In this document: piece after piece, positions 51,531 through 60,079 of the stretch
Layout of the letters: the number at the start of each line of letters is the position of its first letter
Numbering within the stretch: the stretch's first letter is position 1
DNA from: Bacteroidota bacterium
GTDB lineage: Bacteria > Bacteroidota > Bacteroidia > Chitinophagales > Saprospiraceae
Direction of reading: 5' to 3'
NCBI GenBank assembly: GCA_024642705.1
Contig: JAHEAQ010000005.1
Span: forward strand, 44,931-108,930
Length of the DNA: 64,000 bases
Program-made: the position numbers and the translations under genes
The notes under the pieces: model-generated
What the model was told of the DNA's origin: nothing
The model's input: only the letters and a program-made list of their open reading frames with translations
Databases searched by the model: none

Positions 51531-51803
51531 ATGCTTAAATATACTAGGTCAAATCTAAAAAAAATTGAACAATTTTTATCTGAACAAGGATATTCATTAA
51601 TATATGAAAAGGGACAATTCAAATCTGGATATTGTATAGTAAATCATTCAAATATTATCGTAATCAATAAATTTTTTGATATTGAAGGTCGGATGAACGC
51701 AATTCAGGAAATAATACCCCAAATAGAAATAAATGAAGGTTTGTTTAACCCAGATACTGCGCAACTTCTTGAAAAATTAAGTTTAAAAGAAAAAATATTA
51801 TAA
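51531..51803 (+). CDS. Small conserved-looking hypothetical protein
   Basis: This 90-residue soluble protein has an alpha/beta pattern: helix KKIEQFLSEQGYSLIYEKG, strands GYCIVNHSNIIVINKFFD, helix GRMNAIQEIIPQI. No signal peptide and no catalytic motif. Its stop overlaps the start of the metallo-hydrolase gene by one base (TAATG), so the two are translated together and may share a function. No family is recognised. Confidence 0.6.
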   Translation: MLKYTRSNLKKIEQFLSEQGYSLIYEKGQFKSGYCIVNHSNIIVINKFFDIEGRMNAIQEIIPQIEINEGLFNPDTAQLLEKLSLKEKIL

Positions 51804-52570
51804 TGAAGGTAAGGTTTTTGGGAACAGGCACTTCACAAGGTATTCCTGTAATAGGATGTGATTGTGACACTTGTATTTCTGACGACTTTAGAGATAAAAG
51901 ATTACGTACATCTGCTTTTTTGGAAATTAATGGTTTTAACATTTTAATAGATGTGGGACCAGATTTTCGACAGCAAATGTTAACTGCTAATATCAGAAAA
52001 CTGGATGCTGTACTTTTAACTCATGAGCATAACGACCATATGATTGGTGCTGATGATTTAAGGCCTTTTAATTTTCGACAAAGAAAAGATATGCCTATAT
52101 ACGCAGAGCTGAAAGTTCTAGATGAAATAAAGGATAGATTTAAGTATGCTTTTATACCGCATCCATATCCTGGCATACCTAAATTCTCATTGAGAGAAGT
52201 AAATGAAAATCAGAACTTTTTATTAAATGGAATCGAAATTATACCTATTAGGATAATGCATGGAGATCTTCCAATTTTTGGGTATAGAATAGGAGACTTT
52301 TGCTATCTAACTGATGTGAAAACAATTCCAGAAGAAGAATTTTTAAAATTAGAAAATATTAAGGTTCTTGTGTTAAATGCATTGAGAAGAGAACAGCATC
52401 ACTCTCACTTGACTTTAGATGAGGCAATAGCATTATCTAAAAAAATAAATCCCGAAAAGACCTACCTATTGCATTTTTCACATGATCTGGGAAAAACAAA
52501 AGACTGGGAAAAATTCCTGCCCTCAAACATTTTTCCCGCATATGATCAATTGGTGATAGACATAAATTGA
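51803..52570 (+). CDS. PhnP-like metallo-beta-lactamase fold hydrolase
   Basis: The 255-residue product has the HxHxDH metal motif at H74, H76, D78 and H79 (THEHNDH), with further ligands in RIMHGDLP and the C-terminal HFSHD. An N-terminal Cys cluster (GCDCDTC, 18-24) matches the structural zinc site of PhnP, a cyclic phosphodiesterase of the C-P lyase pathway. No other phn genes are nearby, so a general phosphodiesterase role is the safer call. Co-transcribed with the 90-residue protein upstream. Confidence 0.85.
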   Translation: MKVRFLGTGTSQGIPVIGCDCDTCISDDFRDKRLRTSAFLEINGFNILIDVGPDFRQQMLTANIRKLDAVLLTHEHNDHMIGADDLRPFNFRQRKDMPIYAELKVLDEIKDRFKYAFIPHPYPGIPKFSLREVNENQNFLLNGIEIIPIRIMHGDLPIFGYRIGDFCYLTDVKTIPEEEFLKLENIKVLVLNALRREQHHSHLTLDEAIALSKKINPEKTYLLHFSHDLGKTKDWEKFLPSNIFPAYDQLVIDIN

Positions 52571-52718
52571 AGAAAAAAATCTAATTGGTTTATATTTTGC
52601 TTATTTTCACTAAATAGGCAATAATTTTATTTTTAAACCTAATTTGTGCATGTTTTTTAATAACTTTTCTTACTTATTAAACGTTGGTATTAATATTGGA
52701 CTAAATCCTGAATGATAA

Positions 52719-53687
52719 ATGCATTTGAGGAATATAATAATTTCTGGATTTGTTTTTCTGTCAACCGTTGCTGCTGTTGCCCAACAACCTATGCAGCAAA
52801 GCCAATATATGTTTAATAAATATCAAATGAATTCTGCATATGCAGGTTTTGATTATTCGTTGAGTATTACAGGCGTTTACAGATCTCAATGGAATGAGTT
52901 TGTTACTGCACCCATTTCTCAAAATATAAATGCACATCTTCCCATGTATTTGTTGAATGGAGGAATAGGTATCAATGTCGTGAATGAGCAAATAGGCTAT
53001 TTTAATAATACAATGGGAGTAGTTTCGTATAACTATGTTTATGAATCTTCATTAGGTTTGTTTTCAGGAGGATTAAAGTTGGGTTTTATGCAATCTACTC
53101 TTAATGGATCTGCATTAAGATCCCCTGATGGTATATATGAAGGAAGCATATTTAATCACAATGATCAAGTTCTATCTGAAAATAGTAATATTGGTATAGG
53201 GGTTCAATATGGAGCTGGTGTCTATTTCATTGGAGACTTTTTTGAAGCTGGATTTTCAGTTTCGGAACTTCCTTCACATACTATTTCAATCAATGATACA
53301 AAGGTAGAATTGGTTCCATATATAAATTTTTATGTCGAGACTGAAATAATGTTAAATGATGAATTATCTTTGTCGCCTTCAATGTTAATAAGAACTGATT
53401 TGAAAGAGACACAAACTGATATTTCAGTAATTGCTAAATTAACTGGCAACATATTTGGAGGTATTGGGTTGCGAGGATATAGTTCAAGAACTATTGATGC
53501 AGGAGTACTTATTGCAGGATGGAGATTTAACGAAAATTACAAGCTTTCATATGCATATGATATAGGGCTTTCAGCGTTAAGATCGAGCCATGAAGGAACA
53601 CATGAAATTTTATTAAATTATAATTTGAATAAATTAATTAAAGCTGGATTACCGCCTAAGATTATTTATAATCCAAGGTTTCTCTAA
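52719..53687 (+). CDS. PorP/SprF family T9SS outer-membrane protein (gldK-linked)
   Basis: The 322-residue product has a signal peptide (MHLRNIIISGFVFLSTVAAVAQ) followed by the family motif QQPMQQSQYMFNKYQMNSAYAG, seen as QYMFNKYQMNSAYAG. The barrel body ends in PPKIIYNPRFL, close to the end of the first PorP (PKIDPAIFCPRF). In many Bacteroidota the T9SS core cluster is porP-gldK-gldL-gldM-gldN, exactly as here, so this is the core PorP rather than a cargo-specific copy. gldK follows after 196 bases. Confidence 0.88.
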   Translation: MHLRNIIISGFVFLSTVAAVAQQPMQQSQYMFNKYQMNSAYAGFDYSLSITGVYRSQWNEFVTAPISQNINAHLPMYLLNGGIGINVVNEQIGYFNNTMGVVSYNYVYESSLGLFSGGLKLGFMQSTLNGSALRSPDGIYEGSIFNHNDQVLSENSNIGIGVQYGAGVYFIGDFFEAGFSVSELPSHTISINDTKVELVPYINFYVETEIMLNDELSLSPSMLIRTDLKETQTDISVIAKLTGNIFGGIGLRGYSSRTIDAGVLIAGWRFNENYKLSYAYDIGLSALRSSHEGTHEILLNYNLNKLIKAGLPPKIIYNPRFL

Positions 53688-53883
53688 AATCTTTTTATAC
53701 TTTTTTTTAAAAGTAAGCTTTAATTAATAATAAAGAAATATTTAAGCCGTTAGTTTAATGGCAATTTATTTTAGCATTCGTCTAAATTTATATTTTGGCG
53801 ATTTTAATTACGTAATGAAAAATATTTTAGCATTAATATTGCTTGTTTAATTAAAAACTTGCATTAGAAACTTAGTTTGAAAA

Positions 53884-55122
53884 ATGAAAAAGATTGTAAA
53901 TTCTCTAGTTTTATTCTCTTCAATTGTGTTGATTTTGTCATCATGTGGAAGCAACAGTTATGGCGAGTTAACAGGTGTACTTGATAGACCATCATGGAGT
54001 GGCATCAACCCTTATGGTATGGTTTATGTGCCTTCTGGCACGCTGCATATCGGTCAAAGTGATCAAGATATTTTCTCGACTTACACTCAAAGACCAAAAG
54101 CCATTTCAATTTCTGGTTTTTTCATGGATGATACCGAAATAACCAATAATGAATACCGTCAATTTGTTAATTGGGTTAAAGATTCGATTGCTCATACCAT
54201 TTTAGGTGATTTCACTGAAGATGATTTTGGCAATGAAAAGCTAGATTGGGAATATGAAATCGATTGGACGGATGAAACATTGGATGAAATGTATTATCAA
54301 GGGGATATGGCGTTTGGTGGAAAAAGAGAACTTGATACAAGACAGCTTAATTTTGCTTATGAATGGATTGATTGGCAAAAAGCTGCAAGTAGAGAAAACA
54401 TTTCTAGAGCATCACTTATTAATAAAGATGAAATCAACATTTTCCCGGATACATTAGCTTGGATTAGAGATTTTACATATTCGTATAATGAACCTTTTGC
54501 GAGGAATTATTTTTGGCATCCAGCTTTTGATGATTATCCTGTAGTAGGAGTGAATTGGAAAATGGCAAAAGCATTTTGTCATTGGAGATCAGAGCTTTGG
54601 AATAAATACAAAGGAGATGAAGTAAATACTGAAAGATTCAGATTGCCTACGGAAAGCGAATGGGAATATGCTGCAAGAGGTGGTAAAGACCTTTCACCAT
54701 ATCCATGGGGTGGACCTTATGTAAGAAATGCCAAAGGATGTTTATTAGCTAACTTCAAGCCTGGAAGAGGAAATTATCCTGAAGACGGCGGAATGACGAC
54801 TGTGCCTGCAGATGGGTATTTTCCGAATGATTATGGGTTGTATTGTATGGCAGGTAACGTTGCAGAATGGACTGAAACAGCATATGAACCAAATGCATAT
54901 AGTTTTGTGCATGATTTGAATCCAGATTTGAAATACGATGCTAAAGATGAAGATCCTGATGTTTTGAAAAGAAAAGTAATTAGAGGAGGTTCTTGGAAAG
55001 ATATTTCATATTTCATTCAAACAGGAACTAGACATTGGGAATTCCAAGATACAACTAAATCATATATTGGCTTCAGATGCGCATTATCGTATTTAGGGAG
55101 GTCTATGAATGATTTCAACTAA
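53884..55122 (+). CDS. gldK: T9SS lipoprotein GldK
   Basis: This 412-residue lipoprotein (LILSSC, C21) has a formylglycine-generating-enzyme-like (SUMF1) fold: PYGMVYVPSGTLHIGQ, FMDDTEITNNEYRQFV, FRLPTESEWEYAARGG, NVAEWTETAYEPN, IRGGSWKD and GFRCALS. GldK and GldN form the large ring at the outer membrane in the T9SS, tied to the PorP/Sov side. An enzymatic role is not expected. The 167-base gap to gldL is long for this operon and contains two hairpins. Confidence 0.93.
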   Translation: MKKIVNSLVLFSSIVLILSSCGSNSYGELTGVLDRPSWSGINPYGMVYVPSGTLHIGQSDQDIFSTYTQRPKAISISGFFMDDTEITNNEYRQFVNWVKDSIAHTILGDFTEDDFGNEKLDWEYEIDWTDETLDEMYYQGDMAFGGKRELDTRQLNFAYEWIDWQKAASRENISRASLINKDEINIFPDTLAWIRDFTYSYNEPFARNYFWHPAFDDYPVVGVNWKMAKAFCHWRSELWNKYKGDEVNTERFRLPTESEWEYAARGGKDLSPYPWGGPYVRNAKGCLLANFKPGRGNYPEDGGMTTVPADGYFPNDYGLYCMAGNVAEWTETAYEPNAYSFVHDLNPDLKYDAKDEDPDVLKRKVIRGGSWKDISYFIQTGTRHWEFQDTTKSYIGFRCALSYLGRSMNDFN

Positions 55123-55201
55123 ATTGAATAATTTTTTTGCAATGTATTACGTTCAGCCTGTAATATGTGCTTCAAAAATAAAATTAGCCAACTCATTATT
55201 G

Positions 55202-55242
55202 CACCGAAAGGTGATATTAAACATACACCAATTCAATTGGTG
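55202..55242 (+). promoter_or_regulatory. Paired hairpins between gldK and gldL
   Basis: The first is CACC-GAAA-GGTG (55202-55213), a 4-bp stem with a GNRA tetraloop. The second is a 7-bp stem (55226-55232 with 55236-55242, loop TCA) followed by ATTAATTAAATTTTTT. The second resembles a weak intrinsic terminator in the middle of the T9SS operon. The two stems share the CACC/GGTG pairs, so alternative pairing is possible. Confidence 0.5.
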
Positions 55243-55289
55243 ATTAATTAAATTTTTTATTATAACTAACTTTTTAAATTTTAACAAAA

Positions 55290-55877
55290 ATGAGTCTTGT
55301 AAAATCAAAGGGTTTCAAATACTTTAAGAACCTTATCATCGGTTTAGGTGCATCAGCTGTAATGTTAGGTGCTTTAGGAAAAATCAACAGCGAACCTTGG
55401 GGTGGGCAAATGATTACAATTGGTCTAATAACTGAAGCAGTGTTATTTGCATTCTTAGGTATTATAGGACCAGAAAAAGATTATTACTGGGAAAAATTAT
55501 ATCCAGGTTTAGACAACTTTAAAGCAAATCTTTCACCTTTAAATGCAGGAGATTTAGGCGCTGAGTCATTCAAGCCACTTGATGGCGAAGCTGTGGATAA
55601 TAAATTAGGCGGAATGCTTGATGAATTGCAATCCATGTCAAAAAGTCTTGGAGCTCTTAAATCTTTACAAGAAGTTGATTTTTCAGAAACTTCTGAACAA
55701 CTGAAAACAATGCATAATTTCTATTCTCGAATGAATGAAGCTATGTCTACATTGAACGAAACAGTAGAAGATACAAAATTGTATAAAGAACATATGGCTT
55801 CTTTAAATAGAAACCTTACTTCACTGAATTCAGTGTATGGAAATGTTTTAAGTGCATATACAGGCGTAAAAGCTTAA
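55290..55877 (+). CDS. gldL: T9SS motor subunit GldL
   Basis: This 195-residue inner-membrane protein has two transmembrane helices (about 14-30 and 40-60) and a cytoplasmic helical tail with coiled-coil character (QLKTMHNFYSRMNEAMSTL). A glutamate sits at residue 49 inside helix 2 (GLITEAVLFAF), the position of the essential proton-path Glu49 of Flavobacterium johnsoniae GldL. GldL pentamers surround a GldM dimer and turn proton-motive force into movement for gliding or secretion. The gene lies 39 bases before gldM. Confidence 0.95.
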   Translation: MSLVKSKGFKYFKNLIIGLGASAVMLGALGKINSEPWGGQMITIGLITEAVLFAFLGIIGPEKDYYWEKLYPGLDNFKANLSPLNAGDLGAESFKPLDGEAVDNKLGGMLDELQSMSKSLGALKSLQEVDFSETSEQLKTMHNFYSRMNEAMSTLNETVEDTKLYKEHMASLNRNLTSLNSVYGNVLSAYTGVKA

Positions 55878-55916
55878 TAGTAAAATCATATTTACTAACA
55901 GAAAAAATAAAATAAA

Positions 55917-57485
55917 ATGTCAATACCAAAGGAACCGCGCCAGTTGATGATTAACATCATGTATCTGGTGCTGACAGCACTTTTGGCTCTCAATGTTTCG
56001 GCTGAAATCTTCAATGCTTTTAAAATTGTAGATAAAGGATTAATAAAATCAAACCAAACGATTGATCAAGCCAACGCTTCCATAATCCCTGCCATTATAG
56101 ATGGTGCGAAAAAGAAAGTTTCACTTGCAACATATGCTGAAAGAATAGATCCATCTAAACAATTAGCAGATGAAATTAATACAAAAATTCAAGATCTTGT
56201 TGACCACATGATGGAAGTAACAGGAGGTTGGATGATTGATAAGAAAACAGGCGAAATCACTGACGATCTTAACGGGAAAAAGAATATGGATATCACTACT
56301 AAATATTTAGTAGAAAACGGGAATGGTGAAGCTTTAAAAGAGGCTTTGTTAAAATACAAAGCTGACATTATGAATCTCGTAGATGAAGAAGATAGAGAAT
56401 CTTTTGAAAAAGAAGTTTCAGTTGCCATAGATGACGAAACATGGCAGAAACATGGAAAAGCAAGTTGGTCACATATGAATTTTGACCATATGCCTTTACA
56501 GGCAACTTTGCCAATTTTCCGAAAATTTCAAAATGATGTTAAATCTACAGAATCATCTTTCTTGAATTACTTAGCTGGAAAAGTAGGTACAACAACGGAT
56601 GTCGTACTTGATAAATTTACAGTTGTTTCAGCTCCAGAAAAAAGTTATGTAATTAAAGGAGAACAATTCAAAACTGATGTATTCTTGAGTGCTTTTGCAG
56701 GTGCAGATTCTAAGACAGGGATTAATATTAGTGTAAATGGTCAACAACTACCTGTTAACAGCGAAGGTATTGCTACTTTTACACAAACAGCAAGTGCAGT
56801 TGGAATAAGAAAATTTGAAGCTGTTGCAAGTATTAAAAATCCAGTTACTGAAGAAGTTCAAACTTTCAGAAAAACATTTGAATATGAAGTAGGTGAAAGA
56901 TCTGTTTCGGTTTCTGCAAGCAAAATGAACGTATTTTATATTGGAGTGGACAACCCAGTTGAAGTATCTGCTGCTGGTGTTTCAAGTGGACAAATCCAAG
57001 TAAGCATGAGCGGTGTTGGAGGTGGAACTATAAAGAAAAACAGCGATGGCACTTTTTCTGTTAATGTAACAACTCCAACTAGAATAGGTGAATTCGCTAA
57101 AATTAATGTCTCTGCTCCAGGTTTAAATGCTTCAAAAGATTTTAGAGTTAAACGAATTCCTGATCCAGTTGCTAAATTGAGTAATAATTCAGGCGGAGCA
57201 ATGAGTTCAGGTGAATTTAGAGCTCAAGCTGGGGTTGCTGCAATTCTTGAAAACTTTGATTTTGATGCAAGATGTCAGATTAAGGGATACAGATTGGTTA
57301 GAGTTGCTAAAAGAGAGGATCCTCAATTTTCAATTAACGCGGGTTCTAATTATACAAATGAAACAACAGCTGTTGTTGCTAAAGCAAAACCAGGAGATAC
57401 CTATTTTTTCGAAAATGTGAAATGTTCATGTCCTGGCGATATAGCTCAAAGAACTCTAAATACAATGGTATTTAATATCAATTAA
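55917..57485 (+). CDS. gldM: T9SS motor subunit GldM
   Basis: The 522-residue protein has a short cytoplasmic tail with an arginine (R8) next to the single membrane helix (IMYLVLTALLALNVSAEIF). This corresponds to GldM Arg9 of F. johnsoniae, which pairs with GldL Glu49. A long periplasmic part of four beta domains follows (D1 about 60-220, then immunoglobulin-like domains) and reaches to the GldK/GldN ring. The C-terminal domain contains CQIKGYRLVRVAKREDP. Normal length; part of gldKLMN. Confidence 0.95.
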   Translation: MSIPKEPRQLMINIMYLVLTALLALNVSAEIFNAFKIVDKGLIKSNQTIDQANASIIPAIIDGAKKKVSLATYAERIDPSKQLADEINTKIQDLVDHMMEVTGGWMIDKKTGEITDDLNGKKNMDITTKYLVENGNGEALKEALLKYKADIMNLVDEEDRESFEKEVSVAIDDETWQKHGKASWSHMNFDHMPLQATLPIFRKFQNDVKSTESSFLNYLAGKVGTTTDVVLDKFTVVSAPEKSYVIKGEQFKTDVFLSAFAGADSKTGINISVNGQQLPVNSEGIATFTQTASAVGIRKFEAVASIKNPVTEEVQTFRKTFEYEVGERSVSVSASKMNVFYIGVDNPVEVSAAGVSSGQIQVSMSGVGGGTIKKNSDGTFSVNVTTPTRIGEFAKINVSAPGLNASKDFRVKRIPDPVAKLSNNSGGAMSSGEFRAQAGVAAILENFDFDARCQIKGYRLVRVAKREDPQFSINAGSNYTNETTAVVAKAKPGDTYFFENVKCSCPGDIAQRTLNTMVFNIN

Positions 57486-57514
57486 AAATATTTATTTTAA
57501 AAATAGTCATACAG

Positions 57515-58399
57515 ATGAAAATTGCTCTTAATTTTTTAAATGCTTTCTTACTACTAATTGTCTTTGTTGGCAGTAATAATACGATTCAAGCACAACGTGC
57601 TGAAGAAATTATGACGGAATCTAGCGAACCAAACAATGAAATATTTTTGGATGGTGTTGTAGAAAAAAGATTGATGCTTGATAATCGAGTGTTACCATAC
57701 GAACCAGTTAGAGAAGCTGATATAGCTTGGGAGAAAAGAATCTGGAGAATAATAGATACAAGAGAAAAACGAAATCTTGTTTTTAGATATCCTGAAAAAT
57801 CATTTTTTTCAATAGTTCAAGAATTGGCTAATAACGGTGATATCAATGTTTTTAGAGATGATAGATTTACTGAATCAATTAGTGGTGACGAACTAGTTCA
57901 ATTATTGAACAGAATTGATACATCAGTAGTTTTTGATCCAGAAACTTACGAAGAACAAATTAAAATTACTACTTCCGAAATAAATTGGGAAGATATCAAT
58001 AGATATAGAGTAAAGGAATTATGGTTTTTTGATGAAGAAGTTTCAAGATTAAGAGTAAGAATATTAGGTATTGCACCTATTAAAGAAGAATATGATGAAG
58101 AAACTGGAATTTTCAAGTATGAAGCACCTTTATTTTGGATTTATTATCCGCAAGTAAGAGAACCTTTGTCTAAGTTTCAAGTATTCAACGATAATAATGA
58201 TGCAGCACCATTGAATTGGACGGATTTATTTGAATTAAGAGAATTTTCAAGCTATATTTATAAACAAACAAATGTACTCGATCTGAGATTGCAAGACTAT
58301 TTTGAAAATAGTGATAGAATCGGATTTGATATTTTATTGGAAAGTGAAAAAATTAAAAACGATTTATTCAATTTCGAACATGACTTATGGGAATATTAG
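57515..58399 (+). CDS. gldN: T9SS periplasmic protein GldN
   Basis: The 294-residue exported protein has a signal peptide ending in IQAQ. It shows the GldN/PorN features: PYEPVREADIAWEKRIWRIID, split here as PYEPVREADIAWEKR and WRIIDTREKRN, then YRVKELWFFDEEVSRLRVRI and APLFWIYYPQVREPL. It binds GldK to form the periplasmic ring touched by GldM. Last gene of the operon, closed by the hairpin at 58440-58475. Confidence 0.94.
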   Translation: MKIALNFLNAFLLLIVFVGSNNTIQAQRAEEIMTESSEPNNEIFLDGVVEKRLMLDNRVLPYEPVREADIAWEKRIWRIIDTREKRNLVFRYPEKSFFSIVQELANNGDINVFRDDRFTESISGDELVQLLNRIDTSVVFDPETYEEQIKITTSEINWEDINRYRVKELWFFDEEVSRLRVRILGIAPIKEEYDEETGIFKYEAPLFWIYYPQVREPLSKFQVFNDNNDAAPLNWTDLFELREFSSYIYKQTNVLDLRLQDYFENSDRIGFDILLESEKIKNDLFNFEHDLWEY

Positions 58400-58439
58400 A
58401 ATTCTCAGTTAAAAAGAACAATTTAACAATCTAAATTAT

Positions 58440-58475
58440 AAAGAGGGGATTTCAGTTTACTGAAATCCCCTCTTT
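58440..58475. terminator. Bidirectional terminator hairpin after gldN
   Basis: A perfect 16-bp stem (58440-58455 with 58460-58475, loop TTTA) between the convergent gldN and CDGSH genes. Its outer ends are A-rich on the left and T-rich on the right, so it can serve both strands. Confidence 0.85.
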
Positions 58476-58501
58476 GATTTATAAAATATTTTTTCTTCTC
58501 T

Positions 58502-58696
58502 TTATCCTTCAAATCCATTTTCCCGGTGCGTTCCATCGCAAAATGGTTTGTTTGTGGAAGCTCCACACCTACAAAACGATGCAATTTCTTTTTCTATAAT
58601 TGTACCATCTTCTTTTGTGATTAAAAGTTTTCCTTTTATCTTCAAAGGACCATTTGCAATCACCTGAATCATTGTTTGATTTGTATTTTCTTCCAT
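58502..58696 (-). CDS. CDGSH-type iron-sulfur protein
   Basis: This 64-residue protein has the 2Fe-2S signature C42-x-C44-x8-C53-x3-H57 (FCRCGASTNKPFCDGTH), the three-Cys one-His site of mitoNEET-like proteins. Bacterial members are cytoplasmic and probably act in redox or Fe-S handling; the partner is unknown. It is a single-gene unit facing gldN, 78 bases downstream of the glycosyltransferase cluster on the same strand. Confidence 0.88.
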   Translation of the reverse strand: MEENTNQTMIQVIANGPLKIKGKLLITKEDGTIIEKEIASFCRCGASTNKPFCDGTHRENGFEG

Positions 58697-58774
58697 AAAT
58701 TTTTAGTTTCTTTTCTATATTATCAATTATTTATTAACTGTTATTTCAAATAAAAGTTTAAAGCATTTGTAATT

Positions 58775-60073
58775 CTAACCTTCTTTATTGTCTAAAAGAC
58801 TTGTTGCGTTTGTTTTGTAATTGAACTCCCAAACTAAATAAATAGCTAATATAAAGTATTCAATGCTTATCATATAATAATATAACATTTCTGAACCTGT
58901 ATATTTTGCATAACTTAATACGATTAGAAACGACCACATAATGATATAACGAATATTGGTAAACAAACTTAAAATTACTCCTAAACACAAATACCAAGGA
59001 TGAACTGTAGTACTAAAAAATAAATAAATGCTTAGAGAAAATAAGGCAAAATGATAGAAATCTAATTTCATTGTCCTACTTTTAAAAGCAAGATATATAA
59101 TGGCAAAAAAAGTAGTTATCCCAAGGAATGGCCCTATGAATGCAATTTTATTGTAACCATAAATGAATTGCCCAATAGCTCTTAATAAATAATAAATACT
59201 CCCATTGAATTCAAATTTTCTAAAGTATAAATCAATACTTGCTCCAAATTCTGAAAACTTATAGATTATAGGTAAAAAAAAGATCAATAATAAAACTCCA
59301 ATTTTCATAATATAAGGGAAAGACTTTTTCCAGTTCCATTGAAATATTAAATATGGCAGGAACAGTAAAGGCAATAATTTGGAAGCAATGGATAGTGAAA
59401 TAAATAACGCTGATTTATTTATTTGATTAAGCTGCAAGAAATATAGGAATAATACGAAAAAACAAACCATAAACCCCTCAAAATGGCAGTTTCCCATGAT
59501 TTCAACTATAACCAATGGGTTCAAGGCATACCATAATATATTTCGAGTCGGTAGTTTAAGGTTTTTGAGAAGTTTTAACGCAAAAAATATGGTAATAATC
59601 TCCGCAATACACAATAATGATTTTATAATAAAAGATGAAATCCAAGGTTCTGTAGGCTTAAACAAATTACCGATTAAGAAAACAAATTGCGAAAATGGCG
59701 GATAAACACTAAAGTAGTCGGGAGAGTTTAAATTCGCATACAGAAACTGAAAGTAAGCATCTGTGTTATTTAAAATGAATTCTGATGGCAAAAAATCATA
59801 TGGATTTAGGCCCATTGTTAATAATCTGCCATCCCAAATAAATCTATATATATCATCCGAAAGATTTGGCATGGTAAAAATCAATAGGCACCTTAATGAA
59901 ATTGCTACAATTAAGAGCGTCCTTACTGAATACATTAATTTTTTTATGATAAAAACATAACTGATAAAAGCAATTGTAAAACCAATTAATATCAATAGGA
60001 ATTGGTTCTGCTCAGGGATGAGCACCAAAAAAATTATGGAAAGCGAGAATAGAATTAATGCTAAATATTTCAA
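58775..60073 (-). CDS. Polytopic GT-C type glycosyltransferase (mannosyltransferase-like)
   Basis: This 432-residue membrane protein has about ten or more hydrophobic segments. The first large loop holds a conserved acidic motif, NLSDDIYRFIWDGRLLTMG, followed by NPYDFLP; such DD/DE loop motifs are the catalytic feature of GT-C enzymes that use polyprenyl-phosphate sugars. A family name (GT87-like) is likely but not certain. It lies 6 bases downstream of a GT2 gene and 1.5 kb from a polyprenyl-phosphate-sugar synthase-like gene that could make its donor. Confidence 0.7.
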   Translation of the reverse strand: MKYLALILFSLSIIFLVLIPEQNQFLLILIGFTIAFISYVFIIKKLMYSVRTLLIVAISLRCLLIFTMPNLSDDIYRFIWDGRLLTMGLNPYDFLPSEFILNNTDAYFQFLYANLNSPDYFSVYPPFSQFVFLIGNLFKPTEPWISSFIIKSLLCIAEIITIFFALKLLKNLKLPTRNILWYALNPLVIVEIMGNCHFEGFMVCFFVLFLYFLQLNQINKSALFISLSIASKLLPLLFLPYLIFQWNWKKSFPYIMKIGVLLLIFFLPIIYKFSEFGASIDLYFRKFEFNGSIYYLLRAIGQFIYGYNKIAFIGPFLGITTFFAIIYLAFKSRTMKLDFYHFALFSLSIYLFFSTTVHPWYLCLGVILSLFTNIRYIIMWSFLIVLSYAKYTGSEMLYYYMISIEYFILAIYLVWEFNYKTNATSLLDNKEG

Positions 60074-60079
60074 TTAAAA

